NCBI RefSeq assembly: GCF_900107155.1
Contig: NZ_FNOX01000003.1
Coordinates: 248,001 to 312,000, forward strand
Reading direction: 5' to 3'
Length of the DNA stretch: 64,000 nucleotides
Source: Pseudomonas salomonii
GTDB taxonomy: Bacteria > Pseudomonadota > Gammaproteobacteria > Pseudomonadales > Pseudomonadaceae
In this document: in pieces, positions 27,786-36,078 of the stretch
Layout: the number at the start of each line of letters is the position of its first letter
Numbering within the stretch: position 1 is the stretch's first letter
The notes under the pieces: generated by a model
What the model saw: only the letters and a program-made list of their open reading frames with translations
Told to the model about the DNA's origin: nothing
The model's database searches: none
Program-made: the position numbers and the translations under genes

Positions 27786-28495
27786 TTATTCTTCTTTTTG
27801 GCTAAGTTGATCGATCAGATTCTTGAATTCTTTACCGTCACCAGTTGCAACGGCGATGCGTGACATATGATCAGCAATGAGTCTCGTCATCATCTGGTCA
27901 CGAAGGCGATCTTTGTGTATGCCCACAAGATGTAGGAGGCGCTTGATGGAGTACTGATACGGATTGAGACCGCCATGTCCATTTGCAATCAGCAGCTCAC
28001 AGCATTCTATGAGAACCAGCGCAAACTGTTCGGGGTCTTGCTCCTCGACCGGCCCTGATTTCTTTTTCCTGGCAAGTTCGAACTTTGCTACTTTTTGAGC
28101 AGGGGTAAGATCGTCGGCAGAAGCTTTTCCAGGCTTTTTTTTAGACCTTCTGGAAACGTCAGCGTGAAGACGGTGGCCAACAATTCCAGCTGTATTGGAA
28201 ATGGCAGGTTTCGAACATAATCTTCCGCATTACGCTGCTTACAGGCGCACGCGACACAAGCAGCAGCAAAGCCCGGAAAGCTCATCAGGATCTCTTTGGA
28301 AACATCCGGGTCAGCAAGTGACTCTTTTACGTTGCGAAGAAAAATAGCGCCCAGCGCGTCACGATAACCATCGACAAGATAAATGAAGTCTTCAGTATTC
28401 AGGCCGAACACATCGATAGTGACTTCGGGTTTATCAGCTGATGCCTGGGTAATTGTTATAGGACGCGAGGGAATCACGAGATCTGAGAGTGCCAT
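27786..28495 (-). CDS. Tail assembly chaperone GT fusion made by -1 frameshift
   Basis: The frame of gene G (ending 28088) contains GGT CTA AAA AAA AGC. The perfect slippery heptamer A_AAA_AAA is in phase, within the run of eight T on the plus strand at 28135-28142. After a -1 slip, reading continues KPGKASADDLTPAQK... for about 115 residues to TAA at 27786. This downstream part has no start of its own near its beginning, overlaps G, and stops just before the tape-measure ATG at 27783. This is the classic G/GT layout of lambda-like tails; the T part binds the tape measure. Confidence 0.85.
28088..28495 (-). CDS. Tail assembly chaperone, short form (G)
   Basis: A 135-residue protein, the unshifted product of the tail chaperone gene (see the GT entry). 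It sits between the tail-tube region and the tape measure. The N-terminus (MALSDLVIPSRPITITQ) and helical C-terminus (LEKLLPTILPLLKK) fit a chaperone that coats the tape-measure protein before tube assembly. Leader CACATAATAAGAAGAAAGC precedes the ATG. Confidence 0.85.
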   Translation of the reverse strand: MALSDLVIPSRPITITQASADKPEVTIDVFGLNTEDFIYLVDGYRDALGAIFLRNVKESLADPDVSKEILMSFPGFAAACVACACKQRNAEDYVRNLPFPIQLELLATVFTLTFPEGLKKSLEKLLPTILPLLKK

Positions 28496-28701
28496 GCTTT
28501 CTTCTTATTATGTGGCTTTTATTCATTATACCGAACCCAGCAAGCCCTGTGGGCCAAACCCAGTTTGACAACAAAGAAAATCGAGGTAGAACTATTTTCG
28601 TTGTATACCTCAAAGGCTGGAGATGTCTACTAGCGCGACATGGTAGGCATCGTTAATATTGAAAGTGTAAGCAGTGCCCAATAACAAGAGAGAGATTTGA
28701 A

Positions 28702-28932
28702 ATGAGCGATATCGAATATGCCCCTGAGCTGATTGCAACGAAGGATGAGATCCGCGCAGCAGTACGGAAGATTGCCATAAATTCGGATGCCTACAACTTC
28801 GTCGAATTCCGGAATGAAGTGGAGTCTATCGGCTCTGACCTGATTATTCCGCCAGAAATGGATTGGGTTGTAGAAGAGGCCCTGCAGGAATACAGGTCAC
28901 TCGCTCTGGACGAGGAGAATGGCCATGTTTGA
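28702..28932 (+). CDS. Small unknown protein on the opposite strand of the tail operon
   Basis: A 76-residue acidic protein, transcribed against the surrounding tail genes. It has its own leader (AACAAGAGAGAGATTTGAA before the ATG, a strong AAGAGAGAG site). Together with the next gene it looks like a moron cassette, ended by a terminator at 29259. No family recognised. Confidence 0.65.
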   Translation: MSDIEYAPELIATKDEIRAAVRKIAINSDAYNFVEFRNEVESIGSDLIIPPEMDWVVEEALQEYRSLALDEENGHV

Positions 28933-29248
28933 TGCTCGCACTGATATCCCGCCGATGCTTACTGATTCGCAAATGATGTCGATGTCTCTGCAGGAAGTCA
29001 CCGAGTACATGTGCAAGCGCAAGGTCGCTCAGCGCAATGATCCGGCTTACGAGCGTGAAAGGATTGACGAACTGGCTGAGTTCATTGAATGCCATCTGAT
29101 TGATGAGCTGGCTGACCAGGGTTGTGTTGAGGGTTTCTGTCTGAATGCCAGGGCTGGTCTTGAAAGGGAATTTCCGAAATTGGAGGCTTTCAAGGAATCG
29201 TGGTGTGCTGCAGCAGCACGGCAGATTTGGTACAAATACAACCACTGA
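28925..29248 (+). CDS. Small unknown protein, second gene of the cassette
   Basis: A 107-residue protein that overlaps the previous gene by eight bases. ATG 28925 is preferred over ATG 28919 because GAGGAG lies seven bases before it. Helical, charged, with several Cys in the C-terminal half (VEGFCLNARAG, KESWCAAAARQ). No family recognised. Confidence 0.65.
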   Translation: MFDARTDIPPMLTDSQMMSMSLQEVTEYMCKRKVAQRNDPAYERERIDELAEFIECHLIDELADQGCVEGFCLNARAGLEREFPKLEAFKESWCAAAARQIWYKYNH

Positions 29249-29258
29249 GTCAAAAAAA

Positions 29259-29283
29259 CCGGACTACGCGTCCGGCTTTGCGT
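29259..29283 (+). terminator. Terminator of the plus-strand cassette
   Basis: CCGGACTACGCGTCCGGCTTTG, a 6-base CCGGAC/GTCCGG stem followed by a T-rich tail. It lies between the convergent cassette and the gene ending at 29285 and may serve both sides. Confidence 0.7.
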
Positions 29284-29284
29284 G

Positions 29285-30310
29285 TTAGTTGTCGCTACCA
29301 ATCAAAGGTGTAGCGCTCTGGGCTGAAACTCTAATTACCGAAAGTGGTGATCTTACAAAACCAGCCCCTAGCTTTAGCGAGGCCTCATCAATTTCCCCTG
29401 CTGCATGCAGCTGAGGAATGATTCCTTTAACATTCTCGATTTTTGTAAGAATATCGTGGAGCTTGGTAGCGTATTTTAGTCTGCCTGCAGCATTCTTCCT
29501 ATAATTATCAACAGCTTCATATTCGTATCTATCCCTGCCGTTATTCCATTTCTTTTCGAGGCAAAGCTTGCTAAAGCTCTCGAAAAAATCGACAGGTGTG
29601 TCACATCGGCCATCATGAACCACCAGATCCTCAATTATCTTAGTGTCAACTTCCCGCTCTAGATAAACATAGGCGTAAACGGAATTAATCAGCGCCACCT
29701 TATCTGGCTCACCGGGGCCATCGTAGTCTATGAGCAGTTTTTGATATATTTCCCTCACTGCACTTTCTAGACTTTCGATCTTATTGGTGCTGGTAGTATC
29801 AACAGAAAAACCTTGGCCGTGCAGCCAGTACCCACTCATAATGTAAACAAACAGAACATTCACATATGAGTCAACAGTTCGTACTGTATCATCAGGATCG
29901 AACCAAAAATCATTAAGGCTTCCTAAACCCTTCATACTTCCAAACTCAAAGGGCGAGATAGCGTCAAGGCTTTTGGAGTTTAGGCCGTCGAGTCGATCAC
30001 CGTTATCTCTATAATAAGCCAGATTATTTAAAATGTTGCCATACTGAATAGACAAACTCTCAGACATAGCCCTATTACGGTCTTCAGCTATAGCGCGAAT
30101 CACACCATCCAGGTTAATTTCTTGGATTATCTGATTGTAGACGTTGTAGCTGACAATCGATCCAGGCAAAGGACTGATTTCTGTGGCCTCAAGGTGGCGA
30201 ACGATCGCCCCTTTATCTCTCACCAGCTCGATAAGCTCTACTGTGTATTCACCTTTGTTAATGAGACGGCGAACATCATTTGTCGTTAAGTCTGAATATT
30301 TTGAGCTCAT
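29285..30310 (-). CDS. Unknown protein inserted in the tail operon
   Basis: A 341-residue soluble protein with lower GC than its neighbours. No known domain; rich in Asp, Tyr and Asn. ATG 30310 is chosen because a G-rich run (eight G on the minus strand, 30313-30320) precedes it and the longer upstream frame overlaps the tail-tube gene. It sits between the tail-tube gene and the plus-strand moron cassette, so it is likely also a moron, possibly expressed from the lysogen. Confidence 0.65.
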   Translation of the reverse strand: MSSKYSDLTTNDVRRLINKGEYTVELIELVRDKGAIVRHLEATEISPLPGSIVSYNVYNQIIQEINLDGVIRAIAEDRNRAMSESLSIQYGNILNNLAYYRDNGDRLDGLNSKSLDAISPFEFGSMKGLGSLNDFWFDPDDTVRTVDSYVNVLFVYIMSGYWLHGQGFSVDTTSTNKIESLESAVREIYQKLLIDYDGPGEPDKVALINSVYAYVYLEREVDTKIIEDLVVHDGRCDTPVDFFESFSKLCLEKKWNNGRDRYEYEAVDNYRKNAAGRLKYATKLHDILTKIENVKGIIPQLHAAGEIDEASLKLGAGFVRSPLSVIRVSAQSATPLIGSDN

Positions 30311-30434
30311 TACCCCCCCCAGAGCGTCTACCTTGGGCCGTTTGAGGCCTGACACCATAAAATAACGCCTGCTGGGAGGTAAGTCATGCGAAAACCACAA
30401 GCCATTGAGGCCCGTGGCTTGGAGCCGCAATGGC

Positions 30435-31187
30435 TTAGGCGTATTCCTCCCGGAATAGCTTAGACAGCCCGCTGCCGCTGACGGCTTTAGATGCAAGCAA
30501 TGTGCCCTTGATCTCCTGCTCACCGTAGTCGCTGGTGATGAGCTGACGCTGGGCTGCAGGCGACAGTGAGACTTTGTGATAGGTCACTTTCACCTCTTTG
30601 TCGTCTTCCGCCAGGTTGAAACCATCGAAGACTATCTGGACGTTGATGCCATTGTTCACAAGGCCTTCGAGGCGAGTGGTGGCCTTACTGGCATACGTGA
30701 CCTCGACCACAGCGCCATCCTCGAAACCAGCGTCTGCGTCGAATTCAACGGAACCACCGGAAACGCGATACAGACCAGCATCAATCGGTTCTCCAGCAAC
30801 GGTGATGGAAGTCACGGATGCGATCACGCCAGGCACAACGACGCTCTTACCCAGATACGCTTTGCCAGTCCAGACCTTTGAGGCCACAGCGGCATCTTTG
30901 GACAGCGAACCAAACAAGGCCAGGCGCATCAATTCAGAATTGAAATCCTTGGCGTTGATCGTCAATTCCCCGGTGTTCTTGATGACCTTGCTCTTCGCAG
31001 TCGAAAGAGTGCCATACGTTGTGTCCTGCATCTCAACTTTATCCGAAGTCAGAGCAAGTACAGCCGATGACGAGTGTGCGACAGCGGTAAAGCCGCCGAT
31101 AGGCTCATCGTTTTCATCAAGCACGGAGATTAGGATGGCTCCGTTGCCGATCCAGCCGATACTTGTGTCTTTTACGTTTACAGACAT
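30435..31187 (-). CDS. Major tail tube protein
   Basis: A 250-residue protein in the usual place between tail completion genes and the G/GT chaperone. The beta-rich sequence (VTSITVAGEPIDAGLYRVSGGSVEFDADAG, then VEVTYASKATTRLEGL) resembles tail-tube subunits with an Ig-like or extra beta domain. ATG 31187 has AAAGGTGA upstream. Confidence 0.78.
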   Translation of the reverse strand: MSVNVKDTSIGWIGNGAILISVLDENDEPIGGFTAVAHSSSAVLALTSDKVEMQDTTYGTLSTAKSKVIKNTGELTINAKDFNSELMRLALFGSLSKDAAVASKVWTGKAYLGKSVVVPGVIASVTSITVAGEPIDAGLYRVSGGSVEFDADAGFEDGAVVEVTYASKATTRLEGLVNNGINVQIVFDGFNLAEDDKEVKVTYHKVSLSPAAQRQLITSDYGEQEIKGTLLASKAVSGSGLSKLFREEYA

Positions 31188-31228
31188 GTAATCACCTTTG
31201 TTCTTATTGTTTGGGTGGTGGACATTTA

Positions 31229-31669
31229 TTAATCGAACGCAACATAGTGCGTCCACGCCAACTGCCAGGCGCTAAAGTTATTATTAGAAGACCTAAATCC
31301 AGATAGAAGCTCTTCAAATGACTGGATCTTTGGTAGATTTGGATTAGAGCTTGCGACGCCACGGTACTTCTTCAGAGCCCTAGAGATCTCAACGCCCAAA
31401 CTCATGGCTCGACGGGAGACCCCTTTTGTATCTTGATCTGCTCTGGAGATAATGAACGCGCCGAAGATGGCATCACAGTACATTTTAGGAGTATCGGCGA
31501 CGATTGGCCCACCACCACACGCCAAGAGTACATAGCACTGGTCGCCTTGGAGCGAAATGTTCTTCAGCGTCTCATCAGCTACTTTGCCAGAGAAAAGATC
31601 TACCTTCGGTTTTGATGGCAAATTCTCAATGAGGGTTTTGTAGGCTTCGAGGGTTTCGGTGATGGCCAT
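31229..31669 (-). CDS. Probable tail terminator / minor tail protein
   Basis: A 146-residue protein between the head-completion genes and the tail tube, the usual position of the tail terminator (gpU-like or DUF1834-like). No strong motif; assignment rests on order, size and the N-terminal pattern LEAYKTLIENLPSKPKV. Leader AAATAAGAAGAAAAAC before the ATG. Confidence 0.6.
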   Translation of the reverse strand: MAITETLEAYKTLIENLPSKPKVDLFSGKVADETLKNISLQGDQCYVLLACGGGPIVADTPKMYCDAIFGAFIISRADQDTKGVSRRAMSLGVEISRALKKYRGVASSNPNLPKIQSFEELLSGFRSSNNNFSAWQLAWTHYVAFD

Positions 31670-31679
31670 GTTTTTCTTC

Positions 31680-32141
31680 TTATTTTATCACAGGCGGAGT
31701 TGTGCTCAGGGCGTTTTCAAGGTTCTGCAGAAGGATATTTTGATATTCCGCGAGCCACGCTTTTGGTAGGCCTTGTTTGTCTGGCAGGTACCGTCTTTGT
31801 TTAACAGTGATGCCGTACTGATGGTTATCTGCGTAGATCAAGTTGCTTGCGAGTTCGAGGTTTGTGCCCCTGACATTGTGTTTGATGCTGTTACGGAGCC
31901 TGCCGGTGTCGAGGAGTGGCTGACCCTGGCGGTGGTGAATAGGCGCCCATGGCTGGCCGTAAGGGTCGACGCTCCGCTGGAAGCAGGTTTTGACACGGGC
32001 AATCCAGCGGACACCGATCTGGTTGAGGCCTTTCTTAACGTGCGGGTTTGCAGGGCCGAGCTGCCTGACCTTGCTCACGAGCTCTTGCAACGCTGAGGTG
32101 TCGACTTCAAGTGTGATGGGCTGACTAGCGGATGTGATCAT
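31680..32141 (-). CDS. Phage virion morphogenesis (tail completion) protein
   Basis: A 153-residue protein. The stretch DPYGQPWAPIHHRQGQPLLDTGRLRNSI is the mark of the phage virion morphogenesis family (gpG/HK97 gp10-like), which joins or completes the tail at the connector. Its ATG overlaps the stop of the upstream gene (ATGA at 32138-32141), so translation is coupled. Confidence 0.85.
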   Translation of the reverse strand: MITSASQPITLEVDTSALQELVSKVRQLGPANPHVKKGLNQIGVRWIARVKTCFQRSVDPYGQPWAPIHHRQGQPLLDTGRLRNSIKHNVRGTNLELASNLIYADNHQYGITVKQRRYLPDKQGLPKAWLAEYQNILLQNLENALSTTPPVIK

Positions 32142-32500
32142 GACCGGATGAGCCTGACGTTGTGGAATCCGGACTTGCGGGATTCTTGAGTCGCTGTGCG
32201 AATGCGGTTGCGACCCGTGCCAAGGCCTTCCAACCAACGCCTGGCGTCTTCGAAACGGAGTCGCTGCTCGTCAGTGGGGTTCTCGTTCCACAAGTAATAC
32301 CTGGCGATGTCCAGAACGAAGCCTTTGATGTCTTCGATCGCCTCTGCGTCAGAGATCGGTGCATCTAGGCCAGCAGAGCGAATGTAGCTGTCAGCAAGCC
32401 TGGAGGCCTTCTCGATAGACTTAATGATCCGAGCCTCACCATCGCCGGGTAGCTGGTCATTTCTGAATTCAAGGGTGTAATCAAGGTAGTTCGCGTACAT
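32138..32500 (-). CDS. Head-tail connector, gp36/DUF1320-like
   Basis: A 120-residue protein with the pattern of DUF1320/Mu gp36: an N-terminal stretch YANYLDYTLEF, then IEKASRLADSYIRSAGL and a DIARYYLW motif. Such proteins close the portal ring during head completion. Operon with the virion morphogenesis gene. Its promoter side is the compound hairpin at 32502-32633. Confidence 0.8.
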   Translation of the reverse strand: MYANYLDYTLEFRNDQLPGDGEARIIKSIEKASRLADSYIRSAGLDAPISDAEAIEDIKGFVLDIARYYLWNENPTDEQRLRFEDARRWLEGLGTGRNRIRTATQESRKSGFHNVRLIRS

Positions 32501-32501
32501 A

Positions 32502-32633
32502 GTTTTTCTTAACCAATCAACAGCGGCTTATGGGCTCCGTCCCTTGGATCTTTACCCTCAACCCCTCCTTTATATTTATAAAAGAGAAGTGACCGTTGAG
32601 GGTGACCGTGAAGATCTTTTGGTTAAGAGAAAC
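32502..32633. repeat. Compound inverted-repeat element, copy A
   Basis: GTTTTTCTTAACCAAT (32502-32517) and TTTGGTTAAGAGAAAC (32618-32633) form outer arms. Inside lies a 9-base perfect stem ACCCTCAAC / GTTGAGGGT, and inside that CTCCTTTAT / ATAAAAGAG. The same nested plan occurs at 56767-56902. It separates the minor head gene from the connector gene. Could be a processing hairpin, a terminator/anti-terminator, or a MITE-like insert. Confidence 0.75.
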
Positions 32634-32637
32634 GCTT

Positions 32638-33582
32638 TTATGACAACGTCAGGTCTTTGAGTTCGCTGAGCGGAATGACATGTGTGGAGTCCTGGTCGAT
32701 GAATCCGTCCAAAGGCATGCCCTTTTTCCACATGCGGTGCCGAGTCGCTCCTAGCACCTTCACCTGGTCTTCTTCATCAAGAGATTTGAGGAAATCATCG
32801 AAGCTGTCTGGTACCGGCTCTTCTTCATCGAACATCGCGATCATTGTTGTTCTGCAGCCGGGATGAAATGGAGGCACCTTCCTCTTCGGATCGCTGACCC
32901 TGAATACTTTGCCGTTGAGGGCTGCGCATGTGACTGTCGTGCGAGTATCCAGGATTGCGCTGAGCTGGTACTTCTCCACTCCAGCCTCCTGAAACCCGAT
33001 CATGTCCGCATTCGCTGTTACATGGGCCGCCGCCGTCCGCACCAAGATCTCGACGTTGCGCCGCGAGGCGTTGAACGGATTCACCGGATCACTCGTCACA
33101 GCATCGACGATCTTGCTCACCGACAGCCCATTCACGACGCCCAGTCGCACAGCCCGTTTGACCGCATTTTGTGTAGCCAAGCTCTGCTCGCCGATCCATT
33201 CCTTGAGTAATTTGCCATCAAAGGGATCGGACTCGATGAAGCTCCGAATGAAGTCCTCCGATGTCTGAGCTCCGCCGATATCAACCTCTAGAGCCTCGGA
33301 GTTCCAGTCGACCTGAGACTTGTACAGCTCAGTCAGCTCATCGACTAAGTCCACTTCCATGGCGCTGTACTGGTCAGCTATTGCCCGTTCGATTTTCCTG
33401 AGCTTGGCCCTTGACTGAAAGATCGTGAGCATCGAGCTGCGCTTCAAACCGTCCTGAAGCTCTGCAGCAACCTGTTCTTTGAGCTGCTGGAGCTGTGCAA
33501 CAGCGCCTCGGGCAATCCGGGTGTACTGACCCCTGAGTTGTATGTGACGGGTGATGGCGTCCTTTGGCCGTAACTTTGCCAT
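32638..33582 (-). CDS. Minor head (phage head morphogenesis, SPP1 gp7-like) protein
   Basis: A 314-residue protein with the C-terminal domain of the SPP1 gp7/Mu gpF family. The signature is an LDTRTTVTCAALNGKVF stretch and a Cys/His pattern ending in FHPGCRTTM. It also has VRTAAAHVTANADMIGF. Such proteins enter the head with the portal and are thought to act in DNA ejection or closing the portal. The start overlaps the stop of the lysozyme gene. Confidence 0.88.
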   Translation of the reverse strand: MAKLRPKDAITRHIQLRGQYTRIARGAVAQLQQLKEQVAAELQDGLKRSSMLTIFQSRAKLRKIERAIADQYSAMEVDLVDELTELYKSQVDWNSEALEVDIGGAQTSEDFIRSFIESDPFDGKLLKEWIGEQSLATQNAVKRAVRLGVVNGLSVSKIVDAVTSDPVNPFNASRRNVEILVRTAAAHVTANADMIGFQEAGVEKYQLSAILDTRTTVTCAALNGKVFRVSDPKRKVPPFHPGCRTTMIAMFDEEEPVPDSFDDFLKSLDEEDQVKVLGATRHRMWKKGMPLDGFIDQDSTHVIPLSELKDLTLS

Positions 33583-34073
33583 CAGGCCACCCAGAGCTCA
33601 GCTTCGGCCCGGCGCCTTTTTACGAGACCTGGCAGCTTGATCCCTTTGGCGTATACCCACCTCATCAGCTGCGCAGGCACTGCCGCAAAATCACCGCGAT
33701 TAATCACTCGCCGCAGCGTCGATATCTCGAAATTCCCGGCACCTGCGTTGAACACAAAATCGATCAATGCTGCGATCTGGTTCGCATTGAGCCTGACCTT
33801 GACCATTCTCATCACGGCGCCTGCAGCTTTCATCAGGTCAGCTCGTAGCAGCGCCTCAGCCTGGGCAATAGAGATCGCAGGAAACTGATCCAGAGGTGCC
33901 CATGCAGTGCGAGAAAGCAGGTGCCCATAACCAATCGTGGGCAGGCCAATCGGGTCGTAATAGGGCTCGATTACAGCTGTCGATCGGTCAGGATCATGCA
34001 GCCCATCAAACTCCGGACGACTCACGAGCCTGGCCGCGATCTCAACCGCTTGTTCGAGCAGCGAGCCAGCCAT
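33582..34073 (-). CDS. Lysozyme (endolysin), GH24-like muramidase
   Basis: A 163-residue phage-type lysozyme. The GH24 core IGLPTIGYGHLLS, and the C-terminal VFNAGAGNFEISTLRRVINRGDF match the family. The usual catalytic Glu of the N-terminal FEG is Asp here (FDGLHDPDRST), and a short insert precedes the EPYYDPIGLPT stretch, so the catalytic acid may have moved to Glu36 or be Asp. No signal peptide; export would need the holin. It overlaps neighbours on both sides by one base pair. Confidence 0.8.
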   Translation of the reverse strand: MAGSLLEQAVEIAARLVSRPEFDGLHDPDRSTAVIEPYYDPIGLPTIGYGHLLSRTAWAPLDQFPAISIAQAEALLRADLMKAAGAVMRMVKVRLNANQIAALIDFVFNAGAGNFEISTLRRVINRGDFAAVPAQLMRWVYAKGIKLPGLVKRRRAEAELWVA

Positions 34074-34597
34074 TACTTGGCCTTCGTATGACGTTGCAGG
34101 ATACGACCACCGAACCAGAAGCTGATGACCGCAGCAAGCATGGCCTCATCGAACTCAGTCCAGCTGCCTTTCAGCGCCTCGAAGCCCGTCATGCCCATGC
34201 TCTGCAATGCGTGGAACACAGCGATCTTGTAGAACATATAAAAGCCGACCATCAAATACGTGATCAACGGCCTGCACATCCGAATCACAAAATCGACATG
34301 GACACCGATCAGAGCCACGTATGCCTTGACCCACCCAGGCAGCGACCCACCTCCAACACTCGAAATCAGCTTGTCTGCATACGACTCTTCGGGCTTATGC
34401 ACCGCGACAGCTTCGGCAATGTCAGCCTGGGCATTGATCTCTTCGAGCTTCCACATGTGCTCAGATGAAGCAGACTCCATACGCAGCTTCATCAACTCAA
34501 TTTCTTGAGCATGATCTTGCTTAGACTGAAACATGTCGAAGAGCTTGGGAACAAACGGCCCCAGGAACCCGAAGATGGCAGATACGATAGCAATCAT
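34073..34597 (-). CDS. Putative holin with central and C-terminal membrane segments
   Basis: A 174-residue membrane protein, next to the lysozyme and overlapping it. Segments: AIVSAIFGFLGPFVPKLF at the N-terminus, WVKAYVALIGVHVDFVI and PLITYLMVGFYMFYKIAVFH in the middle, and AMLAAVISFWFGGRIL near the end. A charged stretch (QDHAQEIELMKLRMESASSEH) lies between. The layout fits the three-TM holin family. A G-rich site from the upstream gene end (nine G) lies before the ATG. Confidence 0.72.
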   Translation of the reverse strand: MIAIVSAIFGFLGPFVPKLFDMFQSKQDHAQEIELMKLRMESASSEHMWKLEEINAQADIAEAVAVHKPEESYADKLISSVGGGSLPGWVKAYVALIGVHVDFVIRMCRPLITYLMVGFYMFYKIAVFHALQSMGMTGFEALKGSWTEFDEAMLAAVISFWFGGRILQRHTKAK

Positions 34598-34869
34598 TTC
34601 GCCCCCCCCCTGACAATCAGGGCATCAATCCGAACACTGATCTTGTCGAGTTTGTCTTCAATGCGTTTCGAATCTTCTTTACGCTCAATTTGATAGGTCT
34701 GGATTTGAGCAGAGACGATGTCGACGCGCTGATCCAGGAGTTCGATTTTCTTGTCGAGACCTGAATATGCCCACACACCACTAACTACCAGGGATAGAAG
34801 TGGAATTAGCGCGTAAAGGGAAATAACGAGGCTGCTGGCGTTCGTGGTCGCCGGAGGGTTTGCTGACAT
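34594..34869 (-). CDS. Small membrane protein with coiled-coil tail
   Basis: A 91-residue protein with one membrane segment (LVISLYALIPLLSLVVSGVWAYSG, about residues 13-36) followed by a charged coiled coil (KIELLDQRVDIVSAQIQ and on to the end). The plan is like XhlA-type or spanin-like lysis partners. It is the first gene of a lysis cassette with the holin and lysozyme. Leader: AATAATAAGAAGAATAATA before the ATG. Confidence 0.68.
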   Translation of the reverse strand: MSANPPATTNASSLVISLYALIPLLSLVVSGVWAYSGLDKKIELLDQRVDIVSAQIQTYQIERKEDSKRIEDKLDKISVRIDALIVRGGAK

Positions 34870-34937
34870 TATTATTCTTCTTATTATTAGTCAGAAGAGC
34901 TCTTTGGCCCTTTCTTATTATATTACCATAGCCAATA

Positions 34938-35687
34938 TCAGCTAGTGGGCTTACTCATGACTCTTTTGTGCAATTCCTTCAGTTCTTCGCATTCACTGCG
35001 ACTTGACTCATTTAATAGTTCTAGAAGTTCATTGTTCCCCATCCAGTACCCGGCGTGATCGACTCCCTTCTGGAGTTGCACGAGCTGTTGGTGAGTGAGC
35101 TTTGCAGACCAGGCCCTGAAACTCATCTCGACCTTTTCTCTAGTTTCATGGCATTGCCGGCATAGAGCACGTAGAGAGCTGATCGGGTACTCCCAAGGCC
35201 GGAAACCGCTGCTCATGCGAGCGTAGTAGCAGTGATGCGCTTCGAGACGACCTTCGGCTCCACAATCCTGGCATTTGTTTTTAGCTACTTGCTTGACCAA
35301 GTCAGCCTTTCGTTTCCAGCGTGGATCTTTGAGAAGCTGAGTGTATGTCGCCCTAGCAGGCGTTTGCGTAAAATCGTAATCCTCGATCGGATATATACCG
35401 AGGTTCCAGCTGTGCCCCATCTCATACCAGAAGCCGAACGACTCAAAAATATCGTCGAATTCAGTGGTGTCACAGCCAAAATTCAGCATGTGATGGACAC
35501 TGCTACTGTCGAACACAAAAACATACGCAGCGTCGTTCAGCCAGCTCTCACCACGCTTCTCCCACTCTGCAGGTGAGATGAAGAAGGCATCTCCCAGAAG
35601 CTCCTCGCGTACCAGCCAGTCTTCAAGTGCCAGTAACAACCTGCGCAGATTCTCTTCCATGTTGAGCTCCCAGTGTGGAAGCTCCAT
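34938..35687 (-). CDS. HNH endonuclease domain protein
   Basis: A 249-residue protein with an HNH-type zinc finger: KCQDCGAEGRLEAHHCYY near residues 137-154 and RALCRQCHETR near 173-183. The N-terminal 110 residues are of unknown fold. HNH proteins can be homing or packaging nucleases. Its place between the lysis and tail-spike genes is unusual, since packaging HNH genes normally sit beside terminase. ATG 35687 has GGTGAT upstream and lies four bases after the preceding stop. Confidence 0.75.
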   Translation of the reverse strand: MELPHWELNMEENLRRLLLALEDWLVREELLGDAFFISPAEWEKRGESWLNDAAYVFVFDSSSVHHMLNFGCDTTEFDDIFESFGFWYEMGHSWNLGIYPIEDYDFTQTPARATYTQLLKDPRWKRKADLVKQVAKNKCQDCGAEGRLEAHHCYYARMSSGFRPWEYPISSLRALCRQCHETREKVEMSFRAWSAKLTHQQLVQLQKGVDHAGYWMGNNELLELLNESSRSECEELKELHKRVMSKPTS

Positions 35688-35691
35688 GCTA

Positions 35692-36078
35692 TCACCACGG
35701 CCTTTGCGGCCAAACAACAGCTGACGGATCGGTGGTTTCCGGGATATCGCGCAGTGCTTGGCGGTAAACAGCAAGGGCTTGACGGGTGTCCTGATCGACC
35801 ATGGTGCCAGCGATAAGAGCCTGATCGTTCAGCATGCAAACCCTTGCATCGGCTTCCTGCAGTAGCTCGCATCGCCTCTCTCGTACAGCTTTCATCAAAG
35901 CTGCGCGATTTGCTTCGAAGACGAGCTGGCCATTGCGGACGACAGGCACCAGGCCCAGGTTGAGGCTGGTAGCGATCGCCTGGCCGTCTGAGATTTCAAG
36001 GTATTCGAGGCCTGGCATGTCGGCAGAAGTGAAGCGGAAGACGTAGCCTGAGTCATTGTAGTAAGCGCGCATAGTCAT
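35692..36078 (-). CDS. Tail fibre/spike assembly chaperone (Phage_tail_APC-like)
   Basis: A 128-residue protein. The C-terminal half (VRERRCELLQEADARV... YRQALRDIPETTD... VWPQRPW) matches the phage tail assembly chaperone family, which helps fold or trimerise the spike encoded next to it. Its start overlaps the stop of the spike gene (TGATG), a coupled pair. Confidence 0.82.
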   Translation of the reverse strand: MTMRAYYNDSGYVFRFTSADMPGLEYLEISDGQAIATSLNLGLVPVVRNGQLVFEANRAALMKAVRERRCELLQEADARVCMLNDQALIAGTMVDQDTRQALAVYRQALRDIPETTDPSAVVWPQRPW

